From assembly GCA_035506275.1 (NCBI GenBank), contig DATJPT010000019.1, forward strand, positions 422,231-486,230: DNA of 64,000 bases, written 5' to 3'. The stretch comes from Bacteroidota bacterium (lineage in GTDB: Bacteria; Bacteroidota; Ignavibacteria; UBA10030; UBA8401). Position numbers and translations under genes: made by a program. Shown in pieces: positions 43,828 to 52,399 of this stretch. Numbering within the stretch: the first letter of the stretch is position 1; every line of letters begins with the position of its first letter. Below the pieces are notes generated by a model. It was given only the letters and a program-made list of their open reading frames with translations, had not been told where the DNA came from and ran no database searches.

Positions 43828-44403
43828 TTACCTTATCGATTGCTTGGTTCGTATAAGGCCAGTGAGATCGTACCCTTTTGCTTTTGCGCGGTCAAGGATC
43901 ATATTGAGTGTGCCCTCGTCCAAAGCTGGCGTCCGCGAAAGGATCCAGAAATATTTTCGGGTTGGTTCACCGACCACAGCATAGCTATAATCGGGTGCGA
44001 GGTCAATGACCCAGTAATTTCCCCACACAAAGGGGAGGAACGAGAGGATCGCAGGCGCAAAGCGGACCTTGAGTTTGGCATTGGACGTATCGCCGTCTGC
44101 ACGTTTGACCTTGCCCTCTGCTTCATCAATCTCTCCGTTTTCCTTTTGGCACCTGTTGACGACTTTGATGGTTCCATCATCTAACACGGTATATGTTGCG
44201 GTCACGCCTTCAGTGCACTGTTGCTGAAAACTGTTAGGTAATCGAGCAATCTCGTACCACAACCCGGCGTATTTGTTGAGATCAACATACGGAACTGCAG
44301 TAAGCTCTTGTGCCTTCGTCCAAGTTGCAGGCAATACGGTAAGGACTGCCAAGAATAGCATGTGTACGCTCCAGTTCAACGAATTCAAATGATAATTTGT
44401 CAT
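43828..44403 (-). CDS. bacterial lipocalin (cassette), exported
   Basis: 191 residues from the ATG at 44401-44403; a second ATG at 44359-44361 starts directly at the signal peptide MLFLAVLTVLPATWTKAQ. Lipocalin signature YAGLWYEIARLPNSFQQQC, then VVNRCQKENGEIDEAEGKVKRAD and the C-terminal FWILSRTP strand, as in Blc. It would bind a fatty acid or lipid in the envelope. The open frame extends upstream through an attC fragment, but that part is not protein-like. Confidence 0.88.
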   Translation of the reverse strand: MTNYHLNSLNWSVHMLFLAVLTVLPATWTKAQELTAVPYVDLNKYAGLWYEIARLPNSFQQQCTEGVTATYTVLDDGTIKVVNRCQKENGEIDEAEGKVKRADGDTSNAKLKVRFAPAILSFLPFVWGNYWVIDLAPDYSYAVVGEPTRKYFWILSRTPALDEGTLNMILDRAKAKGYDLTGLIRTKQSIR

Positions 44404-44440
44404 AGCATCAAGACCGGATTTGAAATATTTGATATCGTGT

Positions 44441-44507
44441 AAGAAGCCGACGCCCGGTTCCGTCAGTCCCGAAGGGATTCCTTTAGGACCTGAGCCGCCG
44501 GTGAGCC
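44441..44507 (-). repeat. attC-like half-site 5
   Basis: Only the gene-proximal half remains: GGTTCCGTCAGTCCCGAAGG and TGAGCCGCCGGTGAGCC. The R' half is missing, and the lipocalin start follows after 38 bp. Suggests a deletion that fused or immobilised two cassettes. Confidence 0.5.
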
Positions 44508-44518
44508 AGCCGCGACGC

Positions 44519-45031
44519 TTAAATGCCCCGCGCATTCCGAATAATGGTCTGTAAATTCTTAGCCCCGAAGACAAGAAGCGATCCAACAATGATTGACGCT
44601 GTTGTTGACACAATTTCAATGGTCAAAGCTTGAGAATACATCTGTGAATAAAATACCGAATAAATGATTCTTGATAGGTGAGGAATGACCGTTGCCAAGA
44701 TATAAACGCCGACAATCGTATATGCAATTCGTTCCAGATATCCTTCATCGGAGTTTGAGCTTCCAGGCTCTTCGTCATCCTCTCCGGCGAGAAAAAACAA
44801 GGAAAGCTTCTTTGCTTGTTTATAGAAGACAACAGCGGCTATAATATAGAGAATGAACCAAACAAGATACGTCACCATCAGAACCTCGCTATCTTGAGTT
44901 GATCGGGATTGTCCGCGCGTATTCGCTAAAAATACCCCAAGTGATGATAGGATATCCAGGGCGCGGAGGATTAAGTAAACGGAGGTCAAACGAAAAGCGA
45001 TAAAGCCTATTCGATCATTGGTTGTAGACAT
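44519..45031 (-). CDS. four-helix membrane protein (cassette), unknown function
   Basis: 170 residues, AAAGGATAAACTCA before the ATG. Helices: LTSVYLILRALDILSSLGVFL, TYLVWFILYIIAAVVFYK, IAYTIVGVYILATVIPHL, TIEIVSTTASIIVGSLLVFG. Acidic linker (AGEDDEEPGSSNSDE). Stop falls 12 bp from half-site 5. Confidence 0.65.
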   Translation of the reverse strand: MSTTNDRIGFIAFRLTSVYLILRALDILSSLGVFLANTRGQSRSTQDSEVLMVTYLVWFILYIIAAVVFYKQAKKLSLFFLAGEDDEEPGSSNSDEGYLERIAYTIVGVYILATVIPHLSRIIYSVFYSQMYSQALTIEIVSTTASIIVGSLLVFGAKNLQTIIRNARGI

Positions 45032-45050
45032 TGAGTTTATCCTTTCGGCT

Positions 45051-45215
45051 GGCTAGCGCGCCTTGGCTAAGCTGCCACGACTCCGCGAGTCACAGACACA
45101 TAACGCCGCACAAGGTGCAGCAAATTCCGTATAGCTCATACACGCGGCCAAAGGCCGGCGGCTGGTCCCGTCAGTCCCGAAGGGTTCCCTTTGGGACTTG
45201 AGCCGTTGGTTGATC
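45051..45215 (-). repeat. attC-like site 6
   Basis: Low box GGCTAGC, high box GTTGATC; inner boxes TTGGCTAAGCTGCC and GGGACTTGAGCCG are intact, with the extra G in the second. Confidence 0.6.
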
Positions 45216-45466
45216 AGCAAAACGATGGTTGTTGACCGGTGCACTTTGTTAGATTATGACTGCGTTTGAACTGAATCTGCTTGTCAACATAGCTCCCATC
45301 TATGATTGCCAGGTAAGTTCCCGTAGAAGGATGATACCACTTTCTTGCGGTTTTTGCAATTGGAGAATCTGACTGCTATTAATTCAACTCATTATTTGAC
45401 TCGAATCAGTAAACGACAACTCAAATAACTGAGACTACTGTGTACTTCGCTCGCTTTCTTTTTGCC
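45216..45466 (-). repeat. small cassette, copy A
   Basis: About 250 bp between two attC-like sites. It is strongly similar to 56325-56576, sharing CATAGCTCCCA and GCCAGGTAAGTTCCCGTAG. A minus-strand frame from about 45357 encodes ARKWYHPSTGTYLAIIDGSY and later HNLTKCTG, ending in a TGA at 45214-45216 inside the repeat. Compared with copy B, one base is missing near 45361, so the frame's 5' end is broken or starts differently. Confidence 0.7.
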
Positions 45467-45676
45467 CTCTAACGGACCGCGGCTAAATTGTCCACGACAC
45501 TGCGAGTTAAGGACTCGAAGGACGGCGACGTGCCGCAAGATCCTTGTAGAATGTTGCACAGACATAACGGTGATTCATTTCAAATTCTCAAGACCTTTCT
45601 GTGGTGAAACGCCGGTGGCTGATAAAGTCAGTCCCGTGGGGACCCCTTTGGAACTTGAGCGGCTGCCGAGGCTAGC
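45467..45676 (-). repeat. attC-like site 7
   Basis: 210 bp. Low box CTCTAAC (minus GTTAGAG), high box GGCTAGC. Contains TTTGGAACTTGAGCGGC and a longer-than-usual centre. Confidence 0.6.
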
Positions 45677-45696
45677 AACAGCTTATTTTGCAAAGG

Positions 45697-46122
45697 TCAT
45701 TCAAATTTGATCTCCTCGGCGGGAACGATCTCTTTTTCTGGATGAGTGACATTCTCTCTCGAATAGGCAAGCGTACCATTGGAAAGCATCACTCGAACCA
45801 TCGTGAACGCATAGTGGTGATACCCTAATGGCAGTTTGCTCACCGGAAGCCAAGTGCCCCATGTCTCATTGGGCTTAAGAGCTTTGGGTAACGGCCTATC
45901 TGCCTGCGTTACAGGAATCTTAGGGTTTGCATTGAACCAGACACTGGTTATCTCAAATTCTCGATCCAGCGTTAGATTTGTGACGGTTATGAAGAATGCC
46001 TCCTTTCGTTTATCTTCGAGAAGTGATCGGTGGACAAGAACTCGGATTCGCCGTTGATTGAGGAGGGCATTTATGAATTCTCCCGCATACTTTTCTATTG
46101 ATCTCTCTATCATAGGTAACAT
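45697..46122 (-). CDS. hypothetical cytosolic protein (cassette)
   Basis: 141 residues from the ATG at 46120-46122, with AAAGGAGACATCC upstream and only 21 bp between it and the R' box of site 8. Segments RRIRVLVHRSLLEDKRKEAFFITVTNL and FEITSVWFNANPKIPV suggest a beta-rich fold. No family recognised. Confidence 0.65.
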   Translation of the reverse strand: MLPMIERSIEKYAGEFINALLNQRRIRVLVHRSLLEDKRKEAFFITVTNLTLDREFEITSVWFNANPKIPVTQADRPLPKALKPNETWGTWLPVSKLPLGYHHYAFTMVRVMLSNGTLAYSRENVTHPEKEIVPAEEIKFE

Positions 46123-46143
46123 GGATGTCTCCTTTGATTGCCA

Positions 46144-46349
46144 GCCTAACATGCCGCGGCTACGCTGTCCACGACGCTGTGAGTCATGGGCTCGTAGAAC
46201 GGCGGCGTGCGGCGGGTTGCGTGCAGAATGTGGCGCGGACGTGACGGTTGTTCATTGCAGTTTCCCTTGTCTTTCGCGCGGCGAATTCGCCGATGGCTGG
46301 TCCTGTCGGTGCTGAAGGGATCCTTTGGGGCCAGAACCGCCGGCTAGGC
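46144..46349 (-). repeat. attC-like site 8
   Basis: 206 bp. Perfect low box GCCTAAC; high box GCTAGGC. Inner GCGGCTACGCTGTCC and CCAGAACCGCC arms pair imperfectly. The stop codon of the upstream cassette gene is 15 bp away. Confidence 0.75.
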
Positions 46350-46364
46350 CGCAATGTGATATTT

Positions 46365-46808
46365 TTACCTGATAAAAAACCTCAAAATCCAGATCGCATA
46401 GAATGCTGCAGCTATTGTAATGATCAATGATACCACTCCGAGCCTCCGGGATCGGATCCAACCGGACAATCCCAGACTTGTTAAGAAGAAAAAAAAACAG
46501 GCAATAAACGTTATTGACAACGAACGGTGGACAACGAGATAAGTCTGGGGCACTTGAATTGGTCCATTCGCGGAACTGTTCAACGACAATTCCAACACTC
46601 GAGGCACACTTAATGTCCATCCTAATGCGCAAACAATTAAACCCGCTGTCGCCGCTATTGCAAAGCCTGCTGTCCAATCATCGATGGTCTTTGTTGTTTT
46701 GTTGGTCAAAATCACTGCAAGGAATGCAAAAGAAAAACCGGCGATCAAAGCGCTGATAAAGGCGCATTGTCGAAACAATTCGGCGAGTATTTCCGGAGAT
46801 AGATTCAT
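46365..46808 (-). CDS. four-helix membrane protein (cassette), unknown function
   Basis: 147 residues, AAAGGAGTACA before the ATG and 19 bp from the R' box of site 9. Helices: FISALIAGFSFAFLAVILT, FAIAATAGLIVCALGWTL, ITFIACFFFFLTSLGLS, VVSLIITIAAAFYAIWIL. No family recognised. Confidence 0.65.
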   Translation of the reverse strand: MNLSPEILAELFRQCAFISALIAGFSFAFLAVILTNKTTKTIDDWTAGFAIAATAGLIVCALGWTLSVPRVLELSLNSSANGPIQVPQTYLVVHRSLSITFIACFFFFLTSLGLSGWIRSRRLGVVSLIITIAAAFYAIWILRFFIR

Positions 46809-46827
46809 TGTACTCCTTTCTTTAGTT

Positions 46828-47033
46828 GTCTAACGGACCAAGCTGACTTGTCTGCGACTCTGCGAGTCAAGGACACGTAGAGCGGCGGCGAACTGTTAGG
46901 TACATATAATTCATTGCACGGACTAATCTGCTGATCATATCATTCTCGACGACATGCGCGCGGCGAAATCGTCGACCGCAAGTTCCATCTGTCCCGAAGG
47001 GACTTCTTCCGGATGTGAGCCGCTGATCAGGGC
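46828..47033 (-). repeat. attC-like site 9
   Basis: Low box GTCTAAC (minus GTTAGAC); high end CTGATCAGGGC altered. Core CGCGCGGCGAAATCGTCGACC and GTCCCGAAGGGAC hairpin present. Confidence 0.65.
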
Positions 47034-47048
47034 GCAGGGCATTTAAGA

Positions 47049-47558
47049 TCAGGGTTTAACGTGCCCAGTATTGTAGAACGGCCTACGAGGATTCCTCTTC
47101 ATCCTTTCTTCAATCCGTTCGGCCAGCCATTGAAAATACTCGCCAAGAAAAGGGTCCGGTTGCTTTTCCCGGATATCATTGAACATTGGTTTGTATTTGG
47201 ACCACGATATTGTAACAAAGGAGCCCAACGTCTTATCGACGAGATCCAAGTTAATAAGGCCTTCTGCGACAAGTAGGCCGAGAGATTCCATCTCCTGCGC
47301 GAAGTGTAAAAGAGTGACCTGTTCCTTTGCCGATAATTTCTGAAATCCCCTCTGACTTGATGGAAAAGAGTGATTATTAATTATGAAGTGCATTAGTTCT
47401 GAGAACTCGCGAGTCTGAAAATGCCGCAAGCTATCGAGTGTGAGGCGTTCTCGACGGTCTCGAGCCGCTGCCTTGACTTGTGCGATACCAAATATAACAG
47501 CCACAAGAAGAGAAAGGGTAAGCGCCAAATTGGCGATAAGGGATACGAGATCGTTCAT
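47049..47558 (-). CDS. DUF4760-like single-pass membrane protein (cassette)
   Basis: 169 residues: N-terminal helix LIANLALTLSLLVAVIFGIAQV, then a soluble helical domain (RRERLTLDSLRHFQTREFSEL, LLHFAQEMESLGLLVAEGLI, SWSKYKPMFNDIREKQ) resembling DUF4760 proteins. Function unknown. Stop is 15 bp from site 9. Confidence 0.7.
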   Translation of the reverse strand: MNDLVSLIANLALTLSLLVAVIFGIAQVKAAARDRRERLTLDSLRHFQTREFSELMHFIINNHSFPSSQRGFQKLSAKEQVTLLHFAQEMESLGLLVAEGLINLDLVDKTLGSFVTISWSKYKPMFNDIREKQPDPFLGEYFQWLAERIEERMKRNPRRPFYNTGHVKP

Positions 47559-47605
47559 TGTGAGAACCTCGAGATGTGTTTAATGGTGGAATGAAAAGTT
47601 CTGTG

Positions 47606-47792
47606 CCCTAACGAACCGGAGCCAAACTGCCTACGACACTGCGCTGCATAGACTCGTAGAGCGGCGACGAACTGTTCGTTGCAGGCAGTTGTTCATTACG
47701 CCGACGCATCCGCTGATCGTATTATTTTCGGCAAACGTCGCGCGGCGAAATCGCCGATGGCTGTATAGACAGTGCATTGTAACCGCTCAAAG
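47606..47792 (-). repeat. attC-like site 10
   Basis: Low box CCCTAAC intact; core GTCGCGCGGCGAAATCGCCGATGG present; the high end is disrupted just before the stop of the next gene, so that boundary is approximate. Confidence 0.55.
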
Positions 47793-48344
47793 CTATTTGG
47801 TTTGACCCAGCAGGTCACCTGTTTCCGCATCGATTATGAGGCCCAAAGGTATCAATCCACCTTGATACACGATCCTCCAGCTTGCAATAGGATTTGGGCT
47901 CAAGGATTGGCTCAACGATGCGGACATCGTCACGTTGGAGTTTTGAGTTCTATACTGCAATCCTCCGTGCGACTCAGCAAATATCATAGCTGAATCGCTG
48001 TCGAACCAACTGAGGGTGATCACGCTTGGACCGACGGGAAATGGCGTAGAGCTATCGAACCTGATTTCGGCTATCGTCGCATGGAAATAATACGTCAGAT
48101 GTTCTCCCGCTGAAGTGTCTGCGTATTGATAAGACCACTTCGTCGCCTTGCCGTCGACTCCTACCGTGTCCGCTGAAAGAGAGAGTAATCGTAATCCCGG
48201 ATGATAAGAGTTCACATAAGAATTGAGGGCGATCATTCTTTGATTTGCCGTAAAAGACTCATCGGGGGATGACGAAATCGTAGTATTGTCCTTGCATGCA
48301 AATAAAAGTTGTGAGAGGGCCAAAATGATAATTACATTTCTCAT
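47793..48344 (-). CDS. lipoprotein (cassette), unknown function
   Basis: 183 residues, AGGAGGTCAT before the ATG. Signal peptide with lipobox LLFAC. The C-terminal IIDAETGDLLGQTK resembles the end of PepSY-type domains. Likely a periplasm-facing or surface lipoprotein. Confidence 0.7.
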   Translation of the reverse strand: MRNVIIILALSQLLFACKDNTTISSSPDESFTANQRMIALNSYVNSYHPGLRLLSLSADTVGVDGKATKWSYQYADTSAGEHLTYYFHATIAEIRFDSSTPFPVGPSVITLSWFDSDSAMIFAESHGGLQYRTQNSNVTMSASLSQSLSPNPIASWRIVYQGGLIPLGLIIDAETGDLLGQTK

Positions 48345-48382
48345 ATGACCTCCTGTGCCGGAGAAGATGATGCAATTGCACC

Positions 48383-48533
48383 GCCTAACGATTGCCGGCT
48401 GAAGTGCGGCGGCAGATGCGTCGCCAGGGGAATCCAGCCCGCGCGTGGTAAGCTACGTCAAATTGTAGCGGCTTTCTTCGCGCGTGTTAGATCGTCGGCG
48501 GCCGGTTCCGTCAACTTGACCCGCCGGTTGGGG
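48383..48533 (-). repeat. attC-like site 11
   Basis: Perfect low box GCCTAAC, high box GTTGGGG. Core TCGGCGGCCGGTTCCGTCAA with CCCGCCG arm. The long SD of the downstream gene follows within 35 bp. Confidence 0.7.
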
Positions 48534-48573
48534 CGCACGGAGATGTATTATCAGTTCGCGATCGTTTAACTCG

Positions 48574-49545
48574 CTACAGCGGACGACGCCAAACAGATTC
48601 GCTAAACGTTCCGTCGATCTTTGTTGATATTTCTGCATAGAGATATTTGTCACACACGACAAGCGCCTCTACGACATTACTCGGTAACCCCTTGCTGATG
48701 TCCGTCCAACTCGCTCCGGTATTTGTAGAAAGGAACAGACCAGCATCCGTACCCACGAAAATATTTGAATCGCTTGCAACAAGCGCGTTAATGGTCGGGA
48801 GAATTGTCGAACCGCCATTTCGCGGAATCCATGATGCTCCCTTATCGGTAGAAATATAGAGTCCGGTTTCTTGGCCGCCGGCAAAGAGGTTCGTGCCATC
48901 CGACACAATGGAGAAGAAATCATGCAGCGTGCCATTGACTGACGTCCATGTCGCGCCGTCATCCGAAGAACGATAAATACCGAAGTTTGTCGAGATGAAT
49001 ACGTCGGCAGCTTGTGAAATGACAGCATAGACAATCGTCCCCGAATAAAGTCCGGTATTAGTCCAAGTCCAGCTCGCGCCATTATTAGTCGAAAGCGCTA
49101 CACCTGTTCCCCCGGTTCCCGCAAAGAGATTCGTTCCCTTAGAGCATAAGCAAAGAACTTCAAGGAAATATTGATTGGAGGCTAACAACTCGGAATCTAC
49201 TGCGATCCAGCTTGCGCCTAGATCATTCGAACGGAAAATGCCCATAGAAGCGGTACCGGCAAAAAGATCCGCGCCACTTACCGCTAACGAGGTGACGCCT
49301 ATGCCGTTCAGGCCGCTGTCAACCGGAGTCCAGCTTGAACCGCCGTCGGACGAACGAAATACGCCCGAGGGATGATTTCCTGCAAAAAGATTCGTGCCGC
49401 TCGTGACAAGCCCGCCGTCGAGACTGGGAAACCCTGTTTGACTCCACCCATTAGAATTGTCCGGTACGACCGGATTATTCGAATTCTTTTTGCAGCCAGG
49501 GTTGAAAAGGAGAATAAGAATTAATGCGAGACTGAGGTTCTTCAT
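48574..49545 (-). CDS. lipoprotein with BNR/sortilin-like repeats (cassette)
   Basis: 323 residues from the ATG at 49543-49545. Lipobox LLFNPGC. The rest is six or seven repeats of about 45 residues with the pattern GTNLFAG ... GVFRSSDGGSSWTPVDSGL, forming an Asp-box beta-propeller. Similar blades occur in the cassette gene at 61.9 kb, but this one ends without a T9SS sorting domain. Binding role unknown. Confidence 0.8.
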   Translation of the reverse strand: MKNLSLALILILLFNPGCKKNSNNPVVPDNSNGWSQTGFPSLDGGLVTSGTNLFAGNHPSGVFRSSDGGSSWTPVDSGLNGIGVTSLAVSGADLFAGTASMGIFRSNDLGASWIAVDSELLASNQYFLEVLCLCSKGTNLFAGTGGTGVALSTNNGASWTWTNTGLYSGTIVYAVISQAADVFISTNFGIYRSSDDGATWTSVNGTLHDFFSIVSDGTNLFAGGQETGLYISTDKGASWIPRNGGSTILPTINALVASDSNIFVGTDAGLFLSTNTGASWTDISKGLPSNVVEALVVCDKYLYAEISTKIDGTFSESVWRRPL

Positions 49546-49648
49546 TTGGATTTGACCGCCTTTCAAAAAACTGCAATGAAAAATTAGACATATTACAGTT
49601 TTCGTCGATACATTTTATTCTTTTGTAAGAAGAAGGTCATTTCATGCT

Positions 49649-49805
49649 GCCAAACGGACCGCAATTAAGCTGCGGCGGCGTGCAGCATGTTCCACGCCGA
49701 CGATACGCGCTGCACATGTCACCTTTCCCCTAATAGTATTTCGACGCGCGGCGCAATGCTGACGGTTGATTCCGTCACCTTGAGCGACCCCTTTGGCAGT
49801 TGCTA
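49649..49805 (-). repeat. attC-like site 12
   Basis: Low box GCCAAAC; inner GCAATTAAGCTGCGGCGGC well kept; high end CAGTTGCTAC degenerate. Confidence 0.55.
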
Positions 49806-50207
49806 CAATTGTCTATATTCTATGTCGTTAAAGTAATTCCAATTTCCGGTAATTGCATCATACACTACGGGTAAAATGCCGAACGAATCCAATATGAACC
49901 ACCATGGATTTACTTTTGCATATGCCATATATCGATGCTCAACAGCTCCGTTCTTTAATATAAGCAAATGATCTCTGTTTGAACGTAACTGAATTATTTG
50001 TGTAGTAGAATCTGTTTTATCAACCCACTGGTTGTGTGATACAGTTCCTATGATCTTAAAATTCGATTGAATTGCCATGCCATCGGAAGAATAAATCTTG
50101 AGGCTATCAGGCGCATTCTTAATTTCAACATCGGACATGTACCCTTCAAAGATAGTTGCACAACCCATGAATAGAAACGGGACGATCAAAAAGCCAATAT
50201 TTCGCAT
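49803..50207 (-). CDS. lipoprotein (cassette), unknown function
   Basis: 134 residues. Lipobox LFMGC followed by ATIFEGYMSDVEIKNAPDSLK, a beta-rich domain, and the C-terminal FGILPVVYDAITGNWNYFN, which is typical of a group of small PEGA-like lipoproteins. Stop codon falls at the edge of site 12, a common arrangement in cassettes. Confidence 0.7.
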   Translation of the reverse strand: MRNIGFLIVPFLFMGCATIFEGYMSDVEIKNAPDSLKIYSSDGMAIQSNFKIIGTVSHNQWVDKTDSTTQIIQLRSNRDHLLILKNGAVEHRYMAYAKVNPWWFILDSFGILPVVYDAITGNWNYFNDIEYRQL

Positions 50208-50672
50208 ATATCCTCCTTTAATACGAGATTTCTTTCATCGCTTAGAAGCATGCCTGATAGAAATAATACCAGCCTGTCAAGCGTTCCAACGATTGCTAGG
50301 GACAGAAGATCGGTATTTTCGTTCGCCGATAAACGAAGATAACAGACAAGGCAGACAACATGACCGGCAACAATGCGTCGCCGAAATGCTCACAAAAAGG
50401 AGTATTGCCACCGGAAACCAAACAAGCCCGGGCATTGGGCATCGCTGTTGGGCGGCCAGAAATCCAAACGCATATGAGATGTCCGATGAGGATTTCTCGA
50501 TTGGATCTCGGTGGACGATCTTTGCCATTTTCCCGTGCATTGTGCGTAAGCAATATTTGTTCGAACAGAGCCCCTTGTTCGCCGGATAATGATTCTCGAT
50601 TGACCACATACGAAATGCACATGACAGAATTACGAAGACCAAAAATGTGACCTCGATGTTCGATGAGCGTTC
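50208..50672. other. region with unresolved overlapping frames, possibly a decayed cassette
   Basis: 465 bp without a recognisable attC-like site, although one is expected downstream of the nucleotidyltransferase gene. On the minus strand two overlapping frames (50277-50642 and 50296-50622) each have one hydrophobic segment (LVWFPVAILLFVSI; ALLPVMLSALSVIFVY) and neither looks complete. A frameshifted membrane-protein cassette is the best guess. Confidence 0.35.
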
Positions 50673-51458
50673 TTATATATCATCGATTGGGGCTTCATGA
50701 TCTATCCAATTCATTTCACTATCGCTCATGAATTGATTTGGCCAGTCAATGTCCTTTTCAATCAATCCAAGGAAATCAAAGACGTTGTTCGTGATCTTTT
50801 GTGCTAGCTCAAATGAGGGCTTACCTAGTAGTGCATCAATCAGAGGAAGAAAGCCATCAGGCTTCTTTGGACTTCTTCTGATCTCTTCGAGTAGCCATTT
50901 GTGGAACGGATATAGTTGTGCATTAAAGTTCAATACTAATCGACAAGAAAAGAGTGTTACCTTTTGAGTCGCCAAATGCAGAAGATATTGATTGTTCTTC
51001 TCTTCTGCTTGGCTCATATACCACTTCCAAGCAAGAAGCTGACATGCGAAACGACGTTGCCTTTCACTAGTTTGTTCCGTTGGATACCGGGTAAGCCTTT
51101 CCAGAACATCTGGTAGCTTCGTTTCTCTTGAATAGAGGACTCTGACATCTTTGAATGCGTAGCGTGCAGGATCGCTTCCTTTTTCTGCAATTCCCTCGAG
51201 AGTATGAATCGAAACCACTTTGCAATCGACGTACCCGCCAGGGTACTTGCAGATATCCCAAATGCTGAATGCCAGCTTGCTTTGACGTTTTCTTCTTTCA
51301 TACTCCTCTTCAGTTGCAACGATAATGATATCTATATCTGAGTTCTTTTTTGCAAAACCGTGAGCTAGTGATCCTGCAAGCAAGAAAGCCACAAAACCCT
51401 CTCGAGTTTTGTACAGGGAAAGAAAGTCGTTGATCGCTGCTGAGTGATGTTCTTCCAC
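50673..51458 (-). CDS. nucleotidyltransferase-domain protein (cassette)
   Basis: 261 residues from a GTG at 51456-51458, chosen because AAGGAGG lies 5 bp before it. Pol-beta-type nucleotidyltransferase site LLAGSLAHGFAKKNSDIDIII (GS plus DxD), then a helical C-terminal part (RFACQLLAWKWYMSQAEE). Relatives include aminoglycoside nucleotidyltransferases and MNT toxins/antitoxins; no partner gene is beside it. Substrate unknown. Confidence 0.8.
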   Translation of the reverse strand: MEEHHSAAINDFLSLYKTREGFVAFLLAGSLAHGFAKKNSDIDIIIVATEEEYERRKRQSKLAFSIWDICKYPGGYVDCKVVSIHTLEGIAEKGSDPARYAFKDVRVLYSRETKLPDVLERLTRYPTEQTSERQRRFACQLLAWKWYMSQAEEKNNQYLLHLATQKVTLFSCRLVLNFNAQLYPFHKWLLEEIRRSPKKPDGFLPLIDALLGKPSFELAQKITNNVFDFLGLIEKDIDWPNQFMSDSEMNWIDHEAPIDDI

Positions 51459-51501
51459 TGATTCCTCCTTATGACCTCCTCCTGACAACTTGTTCTCGGT
51501 G

Positions 51502-51662
51502 CCTAACGTACCGTGGCTACGCTGTCTGCGACCCTGCGAGTCATAGACTCGCGGAGCGGCAATGTGCAGCCAGTTCCAAGGAGAATGTCGCGCGAACGTG
51601 ACAGTTGTTTACTCCAGATTCTTAACATCATCGCGCGGCGCGAAGCTGTCCGCCGGTTAGAC
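51502..51662 (-). repeat. attC-like site 13
   Basis: 161 bp, perfect GCCTAAC low box and GTTAGAC high box; arms GTGGCTACGCTGTC and CTGTCCGCC. Flanks the nucleotidyltransferase start by 43 bp. Confidence 0.75.
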
Positions 51663-51674
51663 CGCAAGAGCCGA

Positions 51675-52226
51675 TTATTTGAATTTAAGCGCATGATAAA
51701 CTTTCTCTGCCGTAATCGCCCCCATAAGTTCATCTTGCGTATTATAAAGATAGAAGACGTAGGCGTCTGCGACATCGTCTTTATGAATTACCGAAATCAT
51801 GCATTGTTTGTAGCCCTTGCCAAAGTCTGAGTCAATTGTTGTTATACCAGTACTTCCTGCATCGGCACCAAATTCCTTTTTGACACTTTCTCTCGGGTAT
51901 GGGTGCGGTTTCATCACCTTACCGTTTGAAATATTCAAACCCATTGTTACAAGCATCGGCCCAAAAAGTGTATTTGGGTTCTTTTGTTTTTTATCCACCG
52001 GCCAGACCCGATATCGAATCTCTAGGCTTGAGGTTTTTGATTTTATTGCAAAATCATAGGCAACATTGCCATTCTGGATGATCGGTATTGATGTGAAATC
52101 TGGAGGGAATGAAAATTGCATATTTGTTTGATTGAGCAACTGCTGAAACGTCTTGGGCAAGGGCTGAGCAGATGCAAAAATGTTAATCATGAGAAGAACG
52201 AGAAACGATTTCAAGAATGAGTTCAT
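51675..52226 (-). CDS. exported hypothetical protein (cassette)
   Basis: 183 residues from the ATG at 52224-52226 with AGGAGACAAC upstream. Signal peptide FLVLLMINIFASAQP. Mature part: LEIRYRVWPVDKK, GITTIDSDFGKGYKQCMISVIHKD, DAYVFYLYNTQDELMGAI. Resembles uncharacterised exported proteins; no domain named. Stop lies 12 bp from site 13. Confidence 0.7.
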   Translation of the reverse strand: MNSFLKSFLVLLMINIFASAQPLPKTFQQLLNQTNMQFSFPPDFTSIPIIQNGNVAYDFAIKSKTSSLEIRYRVWPVDKKQKNPNTLFGPMLVTMGLNISNGKVMKPHPYPRESVKKEFGADAGSTGITTIDSDFGKGYKQCMISVIHKDDVADAYVFYLYNTQDELMGAITAEKVYHALKFK

Positions 52227-52247
52227 GTTGTCTCCTGATGTATTGCG

Positions 52248-52374
52248 GGTTAACGGATCGCGGCCATGATGCTGCTGCGTGCAGTTAGTTCCGTGTAGTG
52301 TATGCGGTCGGCAGACGAAGCTATTGTCATGAACAATGTGCTTCGCGAGGCAAAGCGCCGACAGCGGGTTAGAG
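52248..52374 (-). repeat. attC-like site 14
   Basis: 127 bp; low box GGTTAAC, high box GTTAGAG. Short central part lacking the GTCCC/GGGAC hairpin. Confidence 0.65.
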
Positions 52375-52399
52375 CGCAGCCTGCAGTATATGCTCATAA

